The notes beneath the pieces were generated by a model. It saw only the letters and a program-made list of their open reading frames with translations, searched no databases and had not been told where the DNA came from. A program made the position numbers and the translations under genes. A stretch of DNA of 64,000 bases from Agrobacterium tumefaciens (GTDB lineage: Bacteria > Pseudomonadota > Alphaproteobacteria > Rhizobiales > Rhizobiaceae), in contig CP048469.1 in the NCBI GenBank assembly GCA_025559845.1, forward strand, positions 1,612,001-1,676,000, in the 5' to 3' direction. Positions 1-7,857 of this stretch are shown one piece after another; position 1 is the first letter of the stretch, and each line of letters starts with the position of its first letter.

Positions 1-252
1 GGTCGCCGAACGCCCTGTAAAGCGTTCATAATGGCCAAGATCGAGGTCCGTCTCGGCACCGTCATCCGTCACAAACACTTCACCGTGCTGTGTCGGGCTC
101 ATTGTGCCGGGATCGACGTTCAAATAGGGGTCGAGTTTACGAAGTCGCACCCGATAACCACGGGACTGCAACAACGCTCCGAGTGCTGCGGCCGCAATGC
201 CCTTTCCAAGAGAGGAGACCACGCCGCCTGTGATGAATACATATCGCGCCAT
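1..252 (-). CDS. pyrG: CTP synthase, N-terminal part (runs off the left edge)
   Basis: CTP synthase makes CTP from UTP, ATP and glutamine in the cytoplasm. Only the first 84 codons are present, in the ATP-binding synthetase domain. The N-terminus reads [19 protein letters not shown], with the family P-loop [10 protein letters not shown] at about residues 9-18, followed by [15 protein letters not shown] and [21 protein letters not shown], which are signature stretches of PyrG. The frame stays open to the edge. It lies downstream of secG and tpiA on the same strand, a common rhizobial order, but a terminator after secG separates them. The family assignment is close to certain. Confidence 0.97.
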   Translation of the reverse strand, partial: MARYVFITGGVVSSLGKGIAAAALGALLQSRGYRVRLRKLDPYLNVDPGTMSPTQHGEVFVTDDGAETDLDLGHYERFTGRSAT

Positions 253-360
253 GGGATTCACCGGATACCTTTTTACCTTTGATTCCGCCAGCCCAAAATT
301 CATGCTTTTGCAAATTCGCTGTTGACGAACGTGCAGTTCCACTGGCCGGAATGCGAACAA

Positions 361-390
361 AAGAAAACCGGCAGGCTTTTGGCCTGCCGG
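361..390 (-). terminator. Rho-independent terminator of secG
   Basis: The inverted repeat CCGGCAGGC (368-376) / GCCTGCCGG (382-390) has a 5-nt loop. On the minus strand it is followed by a T-rich run, the complement of the A-rich 356-367. It lies just past the secG stop and upstream of the pyrG start at 252. Confidence 0.85.
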
Positions 391-411
391 AGCGTTAAAC
401 TTGAACCGGGC

Positions 412-861
412 TTACTGTCCGGTCGGAACTGCGTTCGGGTCCGCCTGCTGAGCGGGAGCCGCCGGGGCTGGTGCCGGAGCGGCTGCGCCACCAGCGGCCG
501 GAGCCTGGCTGGTAGAAGGAACGCCGTTGTCGGCCGGAGCCGGTGTTGCTGGCGTCGTGGCCGCCGGGCCGAGCGTATCGAGAATGCCGTTACCCTGACC
601 CTGCGTGGCCGGAATACGGTTCAGGATATCGGTCGGGCGTGCTTCGTAGCGGGTCAGAAGACCAAGACCGAGCGAGGTGATGAAGAACAGCGCGGCAAGA
701 ATGCCGGTCGTCCGCGTCAGCGCATTGGCCGTTCCCCGTGCGGACATGAAGCCCGAACCGCCGCCGATACCAAGGCCGCCGCCTTCAGAACGCTGGATCA
801 GAACGACGCCAACCAGCGCCAACACGATCATGAGGTGAATAACAATCAAAACGGTCTGCAT
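412..861 (-). CDS. secG: Preprotein translocase subunit SecG
   Basis: SecG is the small non-essential subunit of the SecYEG inner-membrane channel. The N-terminal hydrophobic helix (MQTVLIVIHLMIVLALVGVV) is followed by LIQRSEGGGLG and the glycine-rich GGGSGFMSARG loop, then a second helix (ILAALFFITSLGLGLL). This is the SecG two-helix topology. The C-terminal ~70 residues are a low-complexity Ala/Pro tail, common in alphaproteobacteria. The ATG at 861 was chosen because known rhizobial SecG proteins, as I recall them, begin MQTV; an in-frame ATG at 876 adds five residues (MEWIV). It lies downstream of tpiA on the same strand with a 104-bp gap. Confidence 0.93.
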   Translation of the reverse strand: MQTVLIVIHLMIVLALVGVVLIQRSEGGGLGIGGGSGFMSARGTANALTRTTGILAALFFITSLGLGLLTRYEARPTDILNRIPATQGQGNGILDTLGPAATTPATPAPADNGVPSTSQAPAAGGAAAPAPAPAAPAQQADPNAVPTGQ

Positions 862-965
862 GACAATCCATTCCATGCCCCGAAAGGAGCACCATAAAGA
901 AGGTTTTGCGGCTCTTTACATGAGGTAGCGGCTTATTCCAAGCCCCCGTGACAGGAAACCGTGTT

Positions 966-1736
966 TCAAGCCGTCAGTTGCTCGTATGCCGCATAGATGG
1001 AAAGGAAGTCCGACGCTTTCAAGCTCGCCCCACCGATCAATGCACCATCGACGTTTTCGACGCCCATCAATTCGAGCGCATTGGACGGCTTTACCGAGCC
1101 GCCATAAAGGATTCGCATCTTGGCGCCTTCGCCACCGAAGCGCTTGACGAGTTCGTCGCGCATGAAGGCGTGTGCCTCGCGCACATCCTGAACGGTCGGC
1201 GTCAGGCCGGTGCCGATGGCCCAGACCGGCTCATAGGCGATGACAGTATTTTGCGCCGTCGCGCCATCCGGAAGCGAACCGGCAAGCTGGCGCTTCAGGA
1301 TATCGAGCGTCTGGCCCGCCTTGCGCTCATCTGCCGTCTCGCCGATGCAGACGATGGCAACCAGTTCGGCCGCATGTGCAGCCTCTGCCTTGACGCGCAC
1401 CAGATGGTCGGTCTCCGCATGGTCGGTGCGACGCTCGGAATGGCCGACGATGACATGGGTACCAAAGCAATCGGCAATCATCTCGGCGGAAATATCACCG
1501 GTATGGGCACCCGAAGCATTCTGATGGCAATCCTGCGCGCCGATCAGCAGCGGGCTATCGTCGCAAAGCGCGGTCGCTACGTAAAGCAGCGTCGAAGGCG
1601 GGCAGATCAGTGCGTCCACTTTTCCGGACAGAGCCCCCTTGACGCCTTCGGCCATGGCCTTGATCTGATCGAGGGATGAACGGGTGCCGTTCATCTTCCA
1701 GTTTCCGGCAACGAGCGGTCGAACATTCGGCGTCAT
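966..1736 (-). CDS. tpiA: Triosephosphate isomerase
   Basis: TpiA interconverts dihydroxyacetone phosphate and glyceraldehyde 3-phosphate in glycolysis and gluconeogenesis. The 256-residue protein matches the usual length of about 250. It has the substrate-binding NWKMNG (residues 12-17, catalytic Lys), HSERR (catalytic His ~99), the [11 protein letters not shown] loop with the catalytic Glu (~171) and the phosphate-binding GGSVKPSNA near the C-terminus. All catalytic residues are present. It is the first gene of the tpiA-secG-pyrG series. The 230 bp upstream, before the hydrolase stop at 1967, should hold its promoter. Confidence 0.98.
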   Translation of the reverse strand: MTPNVRPLVAGNWKMNGTRSSLDQIKAMAEGVKGALSGKVDALICPPSTLLYVATALCDDSPLLIGAQDCHQNASGAHTGDISAEMIADCFGTHVIVGHSERRTDHAETDHLVRVKAEAAHAAELVAIVCIGETADERKAGQTLDILKRQLAGSLPDGATAQNTVIAYEPVWAIGTGLTPTVQDVREAHAFMRDELVKRFGGEGAKMRILYGGSVKPSNALELMGVENVDGALIGGASLKASDFLSIYAAYEQLTA

Positions 1737-1966
1737 GCGTATCTATTCCTCTGCTGAAACGGGGTCAACGCCACCCTGGCAGCGTTACCCCTCTCCCCTT
1801 GCCCCGATCGCGGTTCGCCCTGCGACGGACAGCCTTAAAAACTCCGACACTCCCTTTAGCCGCAGCCAGTGGCAATTGGTATAAAAAAGCGCCGGTTTGG
1901 TTCAGAACCGTGGTTAATTTTGCCGAAATCACGCAAGTTTCATCGATAACGGCAATAAAACCCCCG

Positions 1967-2848
1967 TCAACGGCTCAAAATCCAATTCAGCACCGTCCGC
2001 CAGTCGGTCATGCGGACCGGCGTTCCATGCCCCCCGGTCTGGAAAACCGAAAACCGCGCCGGTTGCCCGGCCTTGAGCATGGTGCGGAAAATCGTTGCCT
2101 GCTGATCGGCTGAATAGACCTTGTCGACGCTGCCATGGGTAAACCACACCGGCTTCTTTGCCCTGGCAAAAGCGCTCTTCGGGAATTCGGGATCGACCGC
2201 ACCGCCAAGAATGGCCATGCCCTTGAGATCGGCAACGGCAGTGGCGTCGCGGCTGATGCCGTAGCAGATGAAGCTGCCCATCGAGGCACAGGTGAGAATG
2301 ACCGGCTTGCCCCCGGAACTGCGCTTTGCATCGGCAATCAGCGCGGCAACATCTGCGACACCCTGCGCATCGAAAGAGCGGACGCTCGGCACATAATAGG
2401 TGCCGCCATTGGCAGCGGCTAGGTTCTTCAGCCGGTTGAAATTGCCGCCGAAGGTATAATCGTTCATGCCAAGTCGCCGGTCGCCACCGCGCCCGTGGAT
2501 GAAGATGACAGTGAAGGCCTGCCCGGAGGCCGGCCCGACACGTCCTACCTCGACTGCCCTGCCCCCGGCCGTGACGGTTTCGAGCGCCTGCACCCTCTTG
2601 ATACCCATATCGACATATTGCCGTTTCACGCGTCGCTCGGGCACCTCGTCGCGGCCGTTGATATCGCGCATTTCGTCGTAGTCGAGAACTTCCGAAGCTC
2701 CGCCGTCGGCGGTGGAAAGCACCGTCTGCCCCGAGAACAGATCGTCCTTGAAAGGCTTGAGCGGCCCGCCCGATGTCTGCGCGGCGACCGGCATCACCGC
2801 AACAGTCAGGCAAAAAAGAGTACAAAACGTGAAATGAGCTGTGGACAT
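1967..2848 (-). CDS. Secreted alpha/beta hydrolase-fold protein
   Basis: The protein starts with a Sec signal peptide (MSTAHFTFCTLFCLTVAVMP, cleavage near VAA-Q), so it is probably periplasmic. The mature part shows a beta strand plus oxyanion region (VIFIHGRGGDRR), a nucleophile elbow CASMGSF in place of the canonical GxSxG, an acidic residue in HGSVDK, and a terminal GGHGT that could supply the catalytic His. This fits the dienelactone-hydrolase/esterase branch. The substrate cannot be read from sequence. The start at 2848 is preferred over the upstream Met at 2890 because it places the signal peptide at the N-terminus. It is divergent from parE across about 210 bp. Confidence 0.72.
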   Translation of the reverse strand: MSTAHFTFCTLFCLTVAVMPVAAQTSGGPLKPFKDDLFSGQTVLSTADGGASEVLDYDEMRDINGRDEVPERRVKRQYVDMGIKRVQALETVTAGGRAVEVGRVGPASGQAFTVIFIHGRGGDRRLGMNDYTFGGNFNRLKNLAAANGGTYYVPSVRSFDAQGVADVAALIADAKRSSGGKPVILTCASMGSFICYGISRDATAVADLKGMAILGGAVDPEFPKSAFARAKKPVWFTHGSVDKVYSADQQATIFRTMLKAGQPARFSVFQTGGHGTPVRMTDWRTVLNWILSR

Positions 2849-3057
2849 GCCTTGCTGAACCGTTCCATTAGTTGGCCTGAGACTTGCCATCGCGACGGCG
2901 GCGGCGCAATCCTCCTGTTGCGAAACCCTGACATATTCAGTCGTGCAGGAGGCCTCGCCTTTGGCCGACCGGGCGGATTGTCGCGTTTCGCGCTATACTC
3001 GCGCCGATTCGCATGGCGAAATTCTGACGACACGATAAGACTTGAACCTTGGGCACG

Positions 3058-5160
3058 ATGGACGACAGCAACGATCTTTTCTCCGGTCTACCGGCAGCAC
3101 GGCGCGATGAAACGGAAACGCAGGGCGAACCGGCGCAGCCTGCAAACGCCAATACGCAGCCGAAGCCCGCAGCCGTGACACCTGTTGCCGCGCCGGCCGC
3201 GACATCCGTTGCGCCGCCCGTCTCATCATCCGGTGACGACTACGGCGCATCCTCGATCCGCGTGCTCGAAGGCCTGGAGCCGGTGCGTATGCGCCCCGGC
3301 ATGTATATTGGCGGCACCGATGAAAAGGCGCTGCACCATCTGTTTGCTGAAGTCATCGACAACTCGATGGACGAAGCCGTTGCCGGTCACGCCAATTTCA
3401 TCGAGGTTCATCTCGATGCCGAGGGTTTCCTGACGGTCAGCGACAACGGTCGCGGTATTCCGGTGGAAAACCACCCACAGGTTCCCGGCAAGTCGACGCT
3501 TGAAGTCATCATGACCAAGCTGCACGCCGGCGGCAAATTCGACGGCAAGGCCTATGAAACCTCCGGCGGTCTGCACGGCGTCGGCGTCTCCGTCGTCAAC
3601 GCGCTGTCCGACCTGCTGGAAGTGGAAGTCGCCCGTAACCGCAAGCTCTATCGTCAGCGCTTTTCACGCGGCCTGCCGCTTGGACCGCTGGAAGAGCTCG
3701 GTGACGTGCACAACCGTCGTGGCACGCGCGTTCGCTTCCATCCCGATCCGGAAATTTTCGGACCGCACGCCAAGTTCGAAGCTGCCCGCATTTTCCGCAT
3801 GGCGCGCTCGAAGGCCTATCTGTTTGGCGGTGTTGAAATCCGCTGGAGCTGCGATCCAGGCCTCGTCCAGCAGGGCGGTGAAATTCCGGAAAAGGCGGTT
3901 TTCCATTTCCCTGGCGGTCTGAAGGATTATCTGTCCGCCACGCTTGGCAAGGAATTCACCGTCACCCGCGAAATCTTTTCGGGCCGCACCGAAAAGACCG
4001 GCGGCCATGGCGCACTTGAATGGGCGGTCACCTGGTATGGCGGCGACACGCAGCTACATTCCTATTGTAACACCATCCCGACGCCCGAAGGCGGCACCCA
4101 CGAAGCCGGCCTGCGCATTGCGCTGACCAAGGGCCTCAAGAACTATGCGGAGATGACGCAGAACAAGCGCGCCAAGGAGATCACCACCGATGACGTGATG
4201 ATTTCCGCCGTCGGCATGCTGTCCGTCTTCATTCGCGAACCGGAATTCGTCGGGCAGACCAAGGACAAGCTTGCGACCGTCGAGGCGCAGCGTATCGTCG
4301 AAAACGCCCTGCGCGACCCCTTCGACCATTACCTCACCGGCAACCCGGCGGAAGCCGACAAGCTGCTGGAATGGGTGATCGAGCGCGCCGAAGAGCGTCT
4401 TCGCCGCCGCAAGGAAAAGGAAGTCAACCGCAAGACGGCCGTGCGCAAGCTGCGCCTGCCCGGCAAGCTGGCGGACTGCGCCCAGAACACCGCCGAAGGT
4501 GCTGAACTGTTCATCGTCGAGGGCGACTCGGCTGGCGGTTCGGCCAAGCAGGCGCGTAACCGCGCCAATCAGGCCATTCTGCCGCTGCGCGGCAAGATCC
4601 TCAACGTCGGTAGCGCCAGCCGTGAGAAGCTCTCTGCCAACCAGCAGATTGCCGATCTCATTCAGGCGCTCGGTTGCGGCACGCGCACAAAATATCGCGA
4701 AGAAGATCTGCGTTACGAACGCATCATCATCATGACCGATGCCGACGTCGATGGCGCACATATCGCATCGCTGCTGATCACCTTCTTCTATCAGGAAATG
4801 CCGGAACTGATCCGCGGCAACCATCTCTATCTCGCGGTACCGCCGCTCTACGTTATCCGTCAGGGCGCGAAGACAGCCTATGCCCGCGACGACGCCCACC
4901 GCGCCGAACTGATGGAAACGACCTTCAAGGGCCGCAAGGTCGAAATCGGTCGCTTCAAAGGCCTTGGCGAGATGATGGCCGCACAGTTGAAGGAAACCAC
5001 CATGGACCCGGCAAAGCGCACGCTACTGCGCGTCGAGATCGATGATGTGGATTTCGAAGGCACCCGCGAAGCGGTTGATAACCTGATGGGAACCAAGGCC
5101 GACGCCCGTTTCCGCTTCATCCAGGAACGCGCCGCCTTCGCCGAAAACCTGGATATCTGA
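3058..5160 (+). CDS. parE: DNA topoisomerase IV subunit B
   Basis: ParE is the ATPase subunit of topoisomerase IV, which with ParC decatenates replicated chromosomes. The GHKL ATPase domain has EVIDNSMDEA (about 98-107), DNGRGIPV and GLHGVGVSVVNAL. The transducer domain follows, then the TOPRIM domain with EGDSAGG (~490) and DADVDGAHI (~560), ending in RFKGLGEM. The C-terminus stops soon after TOPRIM without a long insert, which together with the motif set favours ParE over GyrB. The first ~55 residues are an Ala/Pro-rich low-complexity extension. ATG at 3058 is preferred; an in-frame TTG lies 9 nt upstream. GyrB is the only serious alternative. Confidence 0.9.
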   Translation: MDDSNDLFSGLPAARRDETETQGEPAQPANANTQPKPAAVTPVAAPAATSVAPPVSSSGDDYGASSIRVLEGLEPVRMRPGMYIGGTDEKALHHLFAEVIDNSMDEAVAGHANFIEVHLDAEGFLTVSDNGRGIPVENHPQVPGKSTLEVIMTKLHAGGKFDGKAYETSGGLHGVGVSVVNALSDLLEVEVARNRKLYRQRFSRGLPLGPLEELGDVHNRRGTRVRFHPDPEIFGPHAKFEAARIFRMARSKAYLFGGVEIRWSCDPGLVQQGGEIPEKAVFHFPGGLKDYLSATLGKEFTVTREIFSGRTEKTGGHGALEWAVTWYGGDTQLHSYCNTIPTPEGGTHEAGLRIALTKGLKNYAEMTQNKRAKEITTDDVMISAVGMLSVFIREPEFVGQTKDKLATVEAQRIVENALRDPFDHYLTGNPAEADKLLEWVIERAEERLRRRKEKEVNRKTAVRKLRLPGKLADCAQNTAEGAELFIVEGDSAGGSAKQARNRANQAILPLRGKILNVGSASREKLSANQQIADLIQALGCGTRTKYREEDLRYERIIIMTDADVDGAHIASLLITFFYQEMPELIRGNHLYLAVPPLYVIRQGAKTAYARDDAHRAELMETTFKGRKVEIGRFKGLGEMMAAQLKETTMDPAKRTLLRVEIDDVDFEGTREAVDNLMGTKADARFRFIQERAAFAENLDI

Positions 5161-5183
5161 CGCTTGAGCGCAGAGCCATTCGA

Positions 5184-5211
5184 GCGGCCCGTTCTGCGGG
5201 CCGCAATTTTA
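5184..5211 (+). terminator. Terminator after parE
   Basis: The stem GCGGCCCG (5184-5191) / CGGGCCGC (5197-5204) has a 5-nt loop and is followed by AATTTTA. It lies 24 nt past the parE stop. Confidence 0.8.
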
Positions 5212-5290
5212 CTTCCCCTTACGTGAACGCTTTATCCTCTCGCGCGTTTTCGCCCGGCCTGATACTGTCGGGGCGGGAGCAAAAAAAGAC

Positions 5291-6847
5291 GTGACTGCAA
5301 TCTGGGTCGTCATAGCCATTCTGTCGCTGGTCCTCGGGTCCAGCCTTTTTGTCGTTGTCAGCAAACAGCTCGAAAAAACCAGTCCGAAGCGCCCTTCCCG
5401 CGCCTTGCCGGTGCATGAAAACCGCACACCGCTCGACCGTCACTGGCAGGTGATACGCAACGGACGCAATGAGCGAAATGCGCTCTGCCTCCTGCAATCC
5501 AACCTCGATGCCTTTGCAGTGCGCGTTGCCACGGCACGCGCCGCCGGACGCAGCCTCGACCTGATGTATTATATGTGGAACGCCGATCTGGCCGGTCGGC
5601 TGATGATGCGGGAAATCGTCGCCGCCGCCGACCGTGGCGTTCGCGTGCGCCTTCTTCTCGACGATCTCGGGGTATCGATCTCCGACCGCGTTTTCCATGC
5701 CATCGACCGGCATCCGAATATCGATCTCAGGCTGTTCAATCCGACGAGGGCACGCGAAAACGCCCTGCATCGTGGCATCGAACTTCTGCTGCGCTTCGGC
5801 AGCGTCAATCGTCGCATGCACAACAAGGCATGGATTGCCGATGGACGCGTCGCAATCGTCGGTGGCCGCAACATTGGTGACGCCTATTTCGACGCGGCAG
5901 AGCAGGCCAATTTCCGCGATTTCGACATTCTGGGTTTCGGCAAGGTTGTCGAGGATGCCTCGCTGATCTTCGACGACTACTGGAACAGCGCCGCAGCCGT
6001 GCCGGTTCGTTCTCTTCTGGCGCGTCGGCCGAACAAGCTCGCCAGATTGCGCCGCGACCTTGCCGCCCTTCCGAAGAGCGATGCGGCCAAGCCCTATCTG
6101 GCCCGTGTCGAAAAACAATATGACAACGGCAACTTCCTGATGTCCGACCGGCTGCATTGGGTCGATGCCGCCGACGTGCTGGCAGATCCGCCTGAGAAGG
6201 CTACGGGAAAACGGCGCCAGGGTCACAATTTCCTGATGGAGACGCTTCTGCCACTGCTGGAAGCCGCACAGCAGAAGCTGCACATCACCTCCCCCTATTT
6301 CATTCCCGGCAAGCAGGGCGTCGCGACCTTCTCCGGACTGGCAAAGGACGGGGTCTGCGTCAACATCCTGACCAATTCGCTGGGAGCAACGGATGTCGCC
6401 GCCGTTCACGGCGGTTATGCCCGTTATCGCAAGCCGCTTCTGGCCGGTGGTGTCATCCTTCACGAGTTGCGCCCACGCGCCGACCACCAGCCGCTGTCGC
6501 TGCGTGGTTCGGGTCAGGCGAGCCTCCACACCAAGGCCTTCACCCGGGATGGAGAAACCGGTTTCGTCGGCTCGCTGAACTTCGATCCACGGTCCATGTC
6601 ACTGAATACGGAAATGGGCGTGCTTTTCTCCTCGCCTGCCCTTGTCGAGATGATGGATGCCGTCTTCTGCGAGGAAACCAACAGCTCCATGAGCTTTCAG
6701 CTCGAAATGACCAGGGGCAACCGCATCGTCTGGTCATGCACGGAAAAAGGCGAACCGAGGCGTTACAGCAGCGAGCCGAACGCCCCGCCGGCACGCCGGC
6801 TGATTGCCTGGGTCATGGGCCTGCTGCCGCTGGAATCGCAGCTCTGA
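5291..6847 (+). CDS. Phospholipase D family protein, cardiolipin-synthase-like
   Basis: This 518-residue protein has an N-terminal membrane anchor (WVVIAILSLVLGSSLFVVV) followed by two PLD catalytic modules. Both HKD motifs are intact: HNKAWIADG then GGRNIGD (~177-195), and HTKAFTRDG then GSLNFDPRS (~417-435). Enzymes of this layout either transfer a phosphatidyl group between phospholipids (cardiolipin synthase, ClsC-like) or hydrolyse phosphodiesters. The anchor favours a membrane-lipid role. The start is GTG at 5291, preceded by GGGAG; no upstream ATG is in frame. It meets the response regulator tail-to-tail with only 15 bp between and no obvious terminator. Confidence 0.85.
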   Translation: MTAIWVVIAILSLVLGSSLFVVVSKQLEKTSPKRPSRALPVHENRTPLDRHWQVIRNGRNERNALCLLQSNLDAFAVRVATARAAGRSLDLMYYMWNADLAGRLMMREIVAAADRGVRVRLLLDDLGVSISDRVFHAIDRHPNIDLRLFNPTRARENALHRGIELLLRFGSVNRRMHNKAWIADGRVAIVGGRNIGDAYFDAAEQANFRDFDILGFGKVVEDASLIFDDYWNSAAAVPVRSLLARRPNKLARLRRDLAALPKSDAAKPYLARVEKQYDNGNFLMSDRLHWVDAADVLADPPEKATGKRRQGHNFLMETLLPLLEAAQQKLHITSPYFIPGKQGVATFSGLAKDGVCVNILTNSLGATDVAAVHGGYARYRKPLLAGGVILHELRPRADHQPLSLRGSGQASLHTKAFTRDGETGFVGSLNFDPRSMSLNTEMGVLFSSPALVEMMDAVFCEETNSSMSFQLEMTRGNRIVWSCTEKGEPRRYSSEPNAPPARRLIAWVMGLLPLESQL

Positions 6848-6862
6848 CGATGAAAGGTGACG

Positions 6863-7699
6863 TCAGGCGGCTGCGGCCTTCGCACCCGCCTTGGCAAGCT
6901 GGATCTGCACCAGCGTGTCGAGGTTCTGGTTGACGCGGCAATAGAACTCCTCATCGATGAACGGCCGCAGCATGAAGTCGTTGCCGCCAGCCTTGAGGAA
7001 ACGCGCCGATAGCAGCCGGTTGGTCGAAGACGACACACCGATGATGCGCAGCTCGTGCGATCCGCGCATGGTGCGTATGCGGCGCGTCAGCTCGAAACCG
7101 TCGATATCGGGCATGTTGTAGTCGGTGACAACAAGGCCGATATCCGGATTGGCCTTGAGGATTTCGAGTGCCTTTGCACCGCTGTCGGCAAGGCTGACGC
7201 GGAAATTGTAGCGCTTGAGGCGGCTGGACAACAAGGCACGCGCCGTCGGGCTGTCATCGACGATCAGCACGTGGTGACGATGATTGGTCAGGAACCGGCA
7301 GACGGATTCCGTCAGCATGTCGACGGCGAAAATATTGTCCTTGAGAATGTAGTCGACCACGTTCTTGGCGATCAGCGTTTCGCGGGTCGCCTCGTGGAAG
7401 GTGCTGGTAAAAACGATGGTCGGGATCGACAGGTCGATCAGATATTCGAGCGCCTCGCCGTTTTCCGCACCCGGCAGATTGATGTTGGAAATCGCCAGAG
7501 TCACCGGATCGGAGGAGCGCTCGTAGCACTCCTGCAACTCCTCGAACGAGCGGCAGATTTCGACGGTGACACCCAGCAGCTCTCTCAGCCGCATGCTCAC
7601 CATCTGGGTAAAGACATTGGTGTCTTCCGCCAGCAGAATACGATTGTTCGTAAAAGGTACGCCGGAATATTGCATTCCGGTAATTCCGAGAAAGTTCAT
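6863..7699 (-). CDS. Tandem-receiver response regulator, first receiver degenerate
   Basis: The protein consists of two CheY-like receiver domains and no output domain. The N-terminal receiver (about 20-130) keeps the acidic pair (LLAEDTN), the Thr/Ser switch (FTST) and Lys (ILKDN), but its phosphorylation site reads SNINLPG, so Asn replaces Asp. The C-terminal receiver (about 140-260) is intact, with VDDSPTARAL, TDYNMPDIDG as phosphoacceptor, GVSS and a late Lys-less LRPF segment. The domain pair resembles the receiver half of PleD-like diguanylate cyclases, but there is no GGDEF domain. ATG 7699 was preferred over TTG at 7708. No cognate kinase is nearby. Confidence 0.85.
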   Translation of the reverse strand: MNFLGITGMQYSGVPFTNNRILLAEDTNVFTQMVSMRLRELLGVTVEICRSFEELQECYERSSDPVTLAISNINLPGAENGEALEYLIDLSIPTIVFTSTFHEATRETLIAKNVVDYILKDNIFAVDMLTESVCRFLTNHRHHVLIVDDSPTARALLSSRLKRYNFRVSLADSGAKALEILKANPDIGLVVTDYNMPDIDGFELTRRIRTMRGSHELRIIGVSSSTNRLLSARFLKAGGNDFMLRPFIDEEFYCRVNQNLDTLVQIQLAKAGAKAAAA

Positions 7700-7800
7700 G
7701 TGCCCCAAGCCCCCGTCTTTTCACGGGAAAAATAGCCGGGACCATTTGCCGAATGATTAATCGCATTTTTGCCGCGCAACGAGTTTGCGGACATGCTTAC

Positions 7801-7832
7801 TCAAAAGAAAATACGGCCCCGAAGGGCCGTAT
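7801..7832 (-). terminator. Terminator of the dehydrogenase gene
   Basis: The perfect stem ATACGGCCC (7811-7819) / GGGCCGTAT (7824-7832) is followed on the minus strand by TTTCTTTTGA. It lies directly past the stop of the flavoprotein gene at 7858. Confidence 0.85.
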
Positions 7833-7857
7833 CCATCGTGTTCGAATGAGGTGCCGG

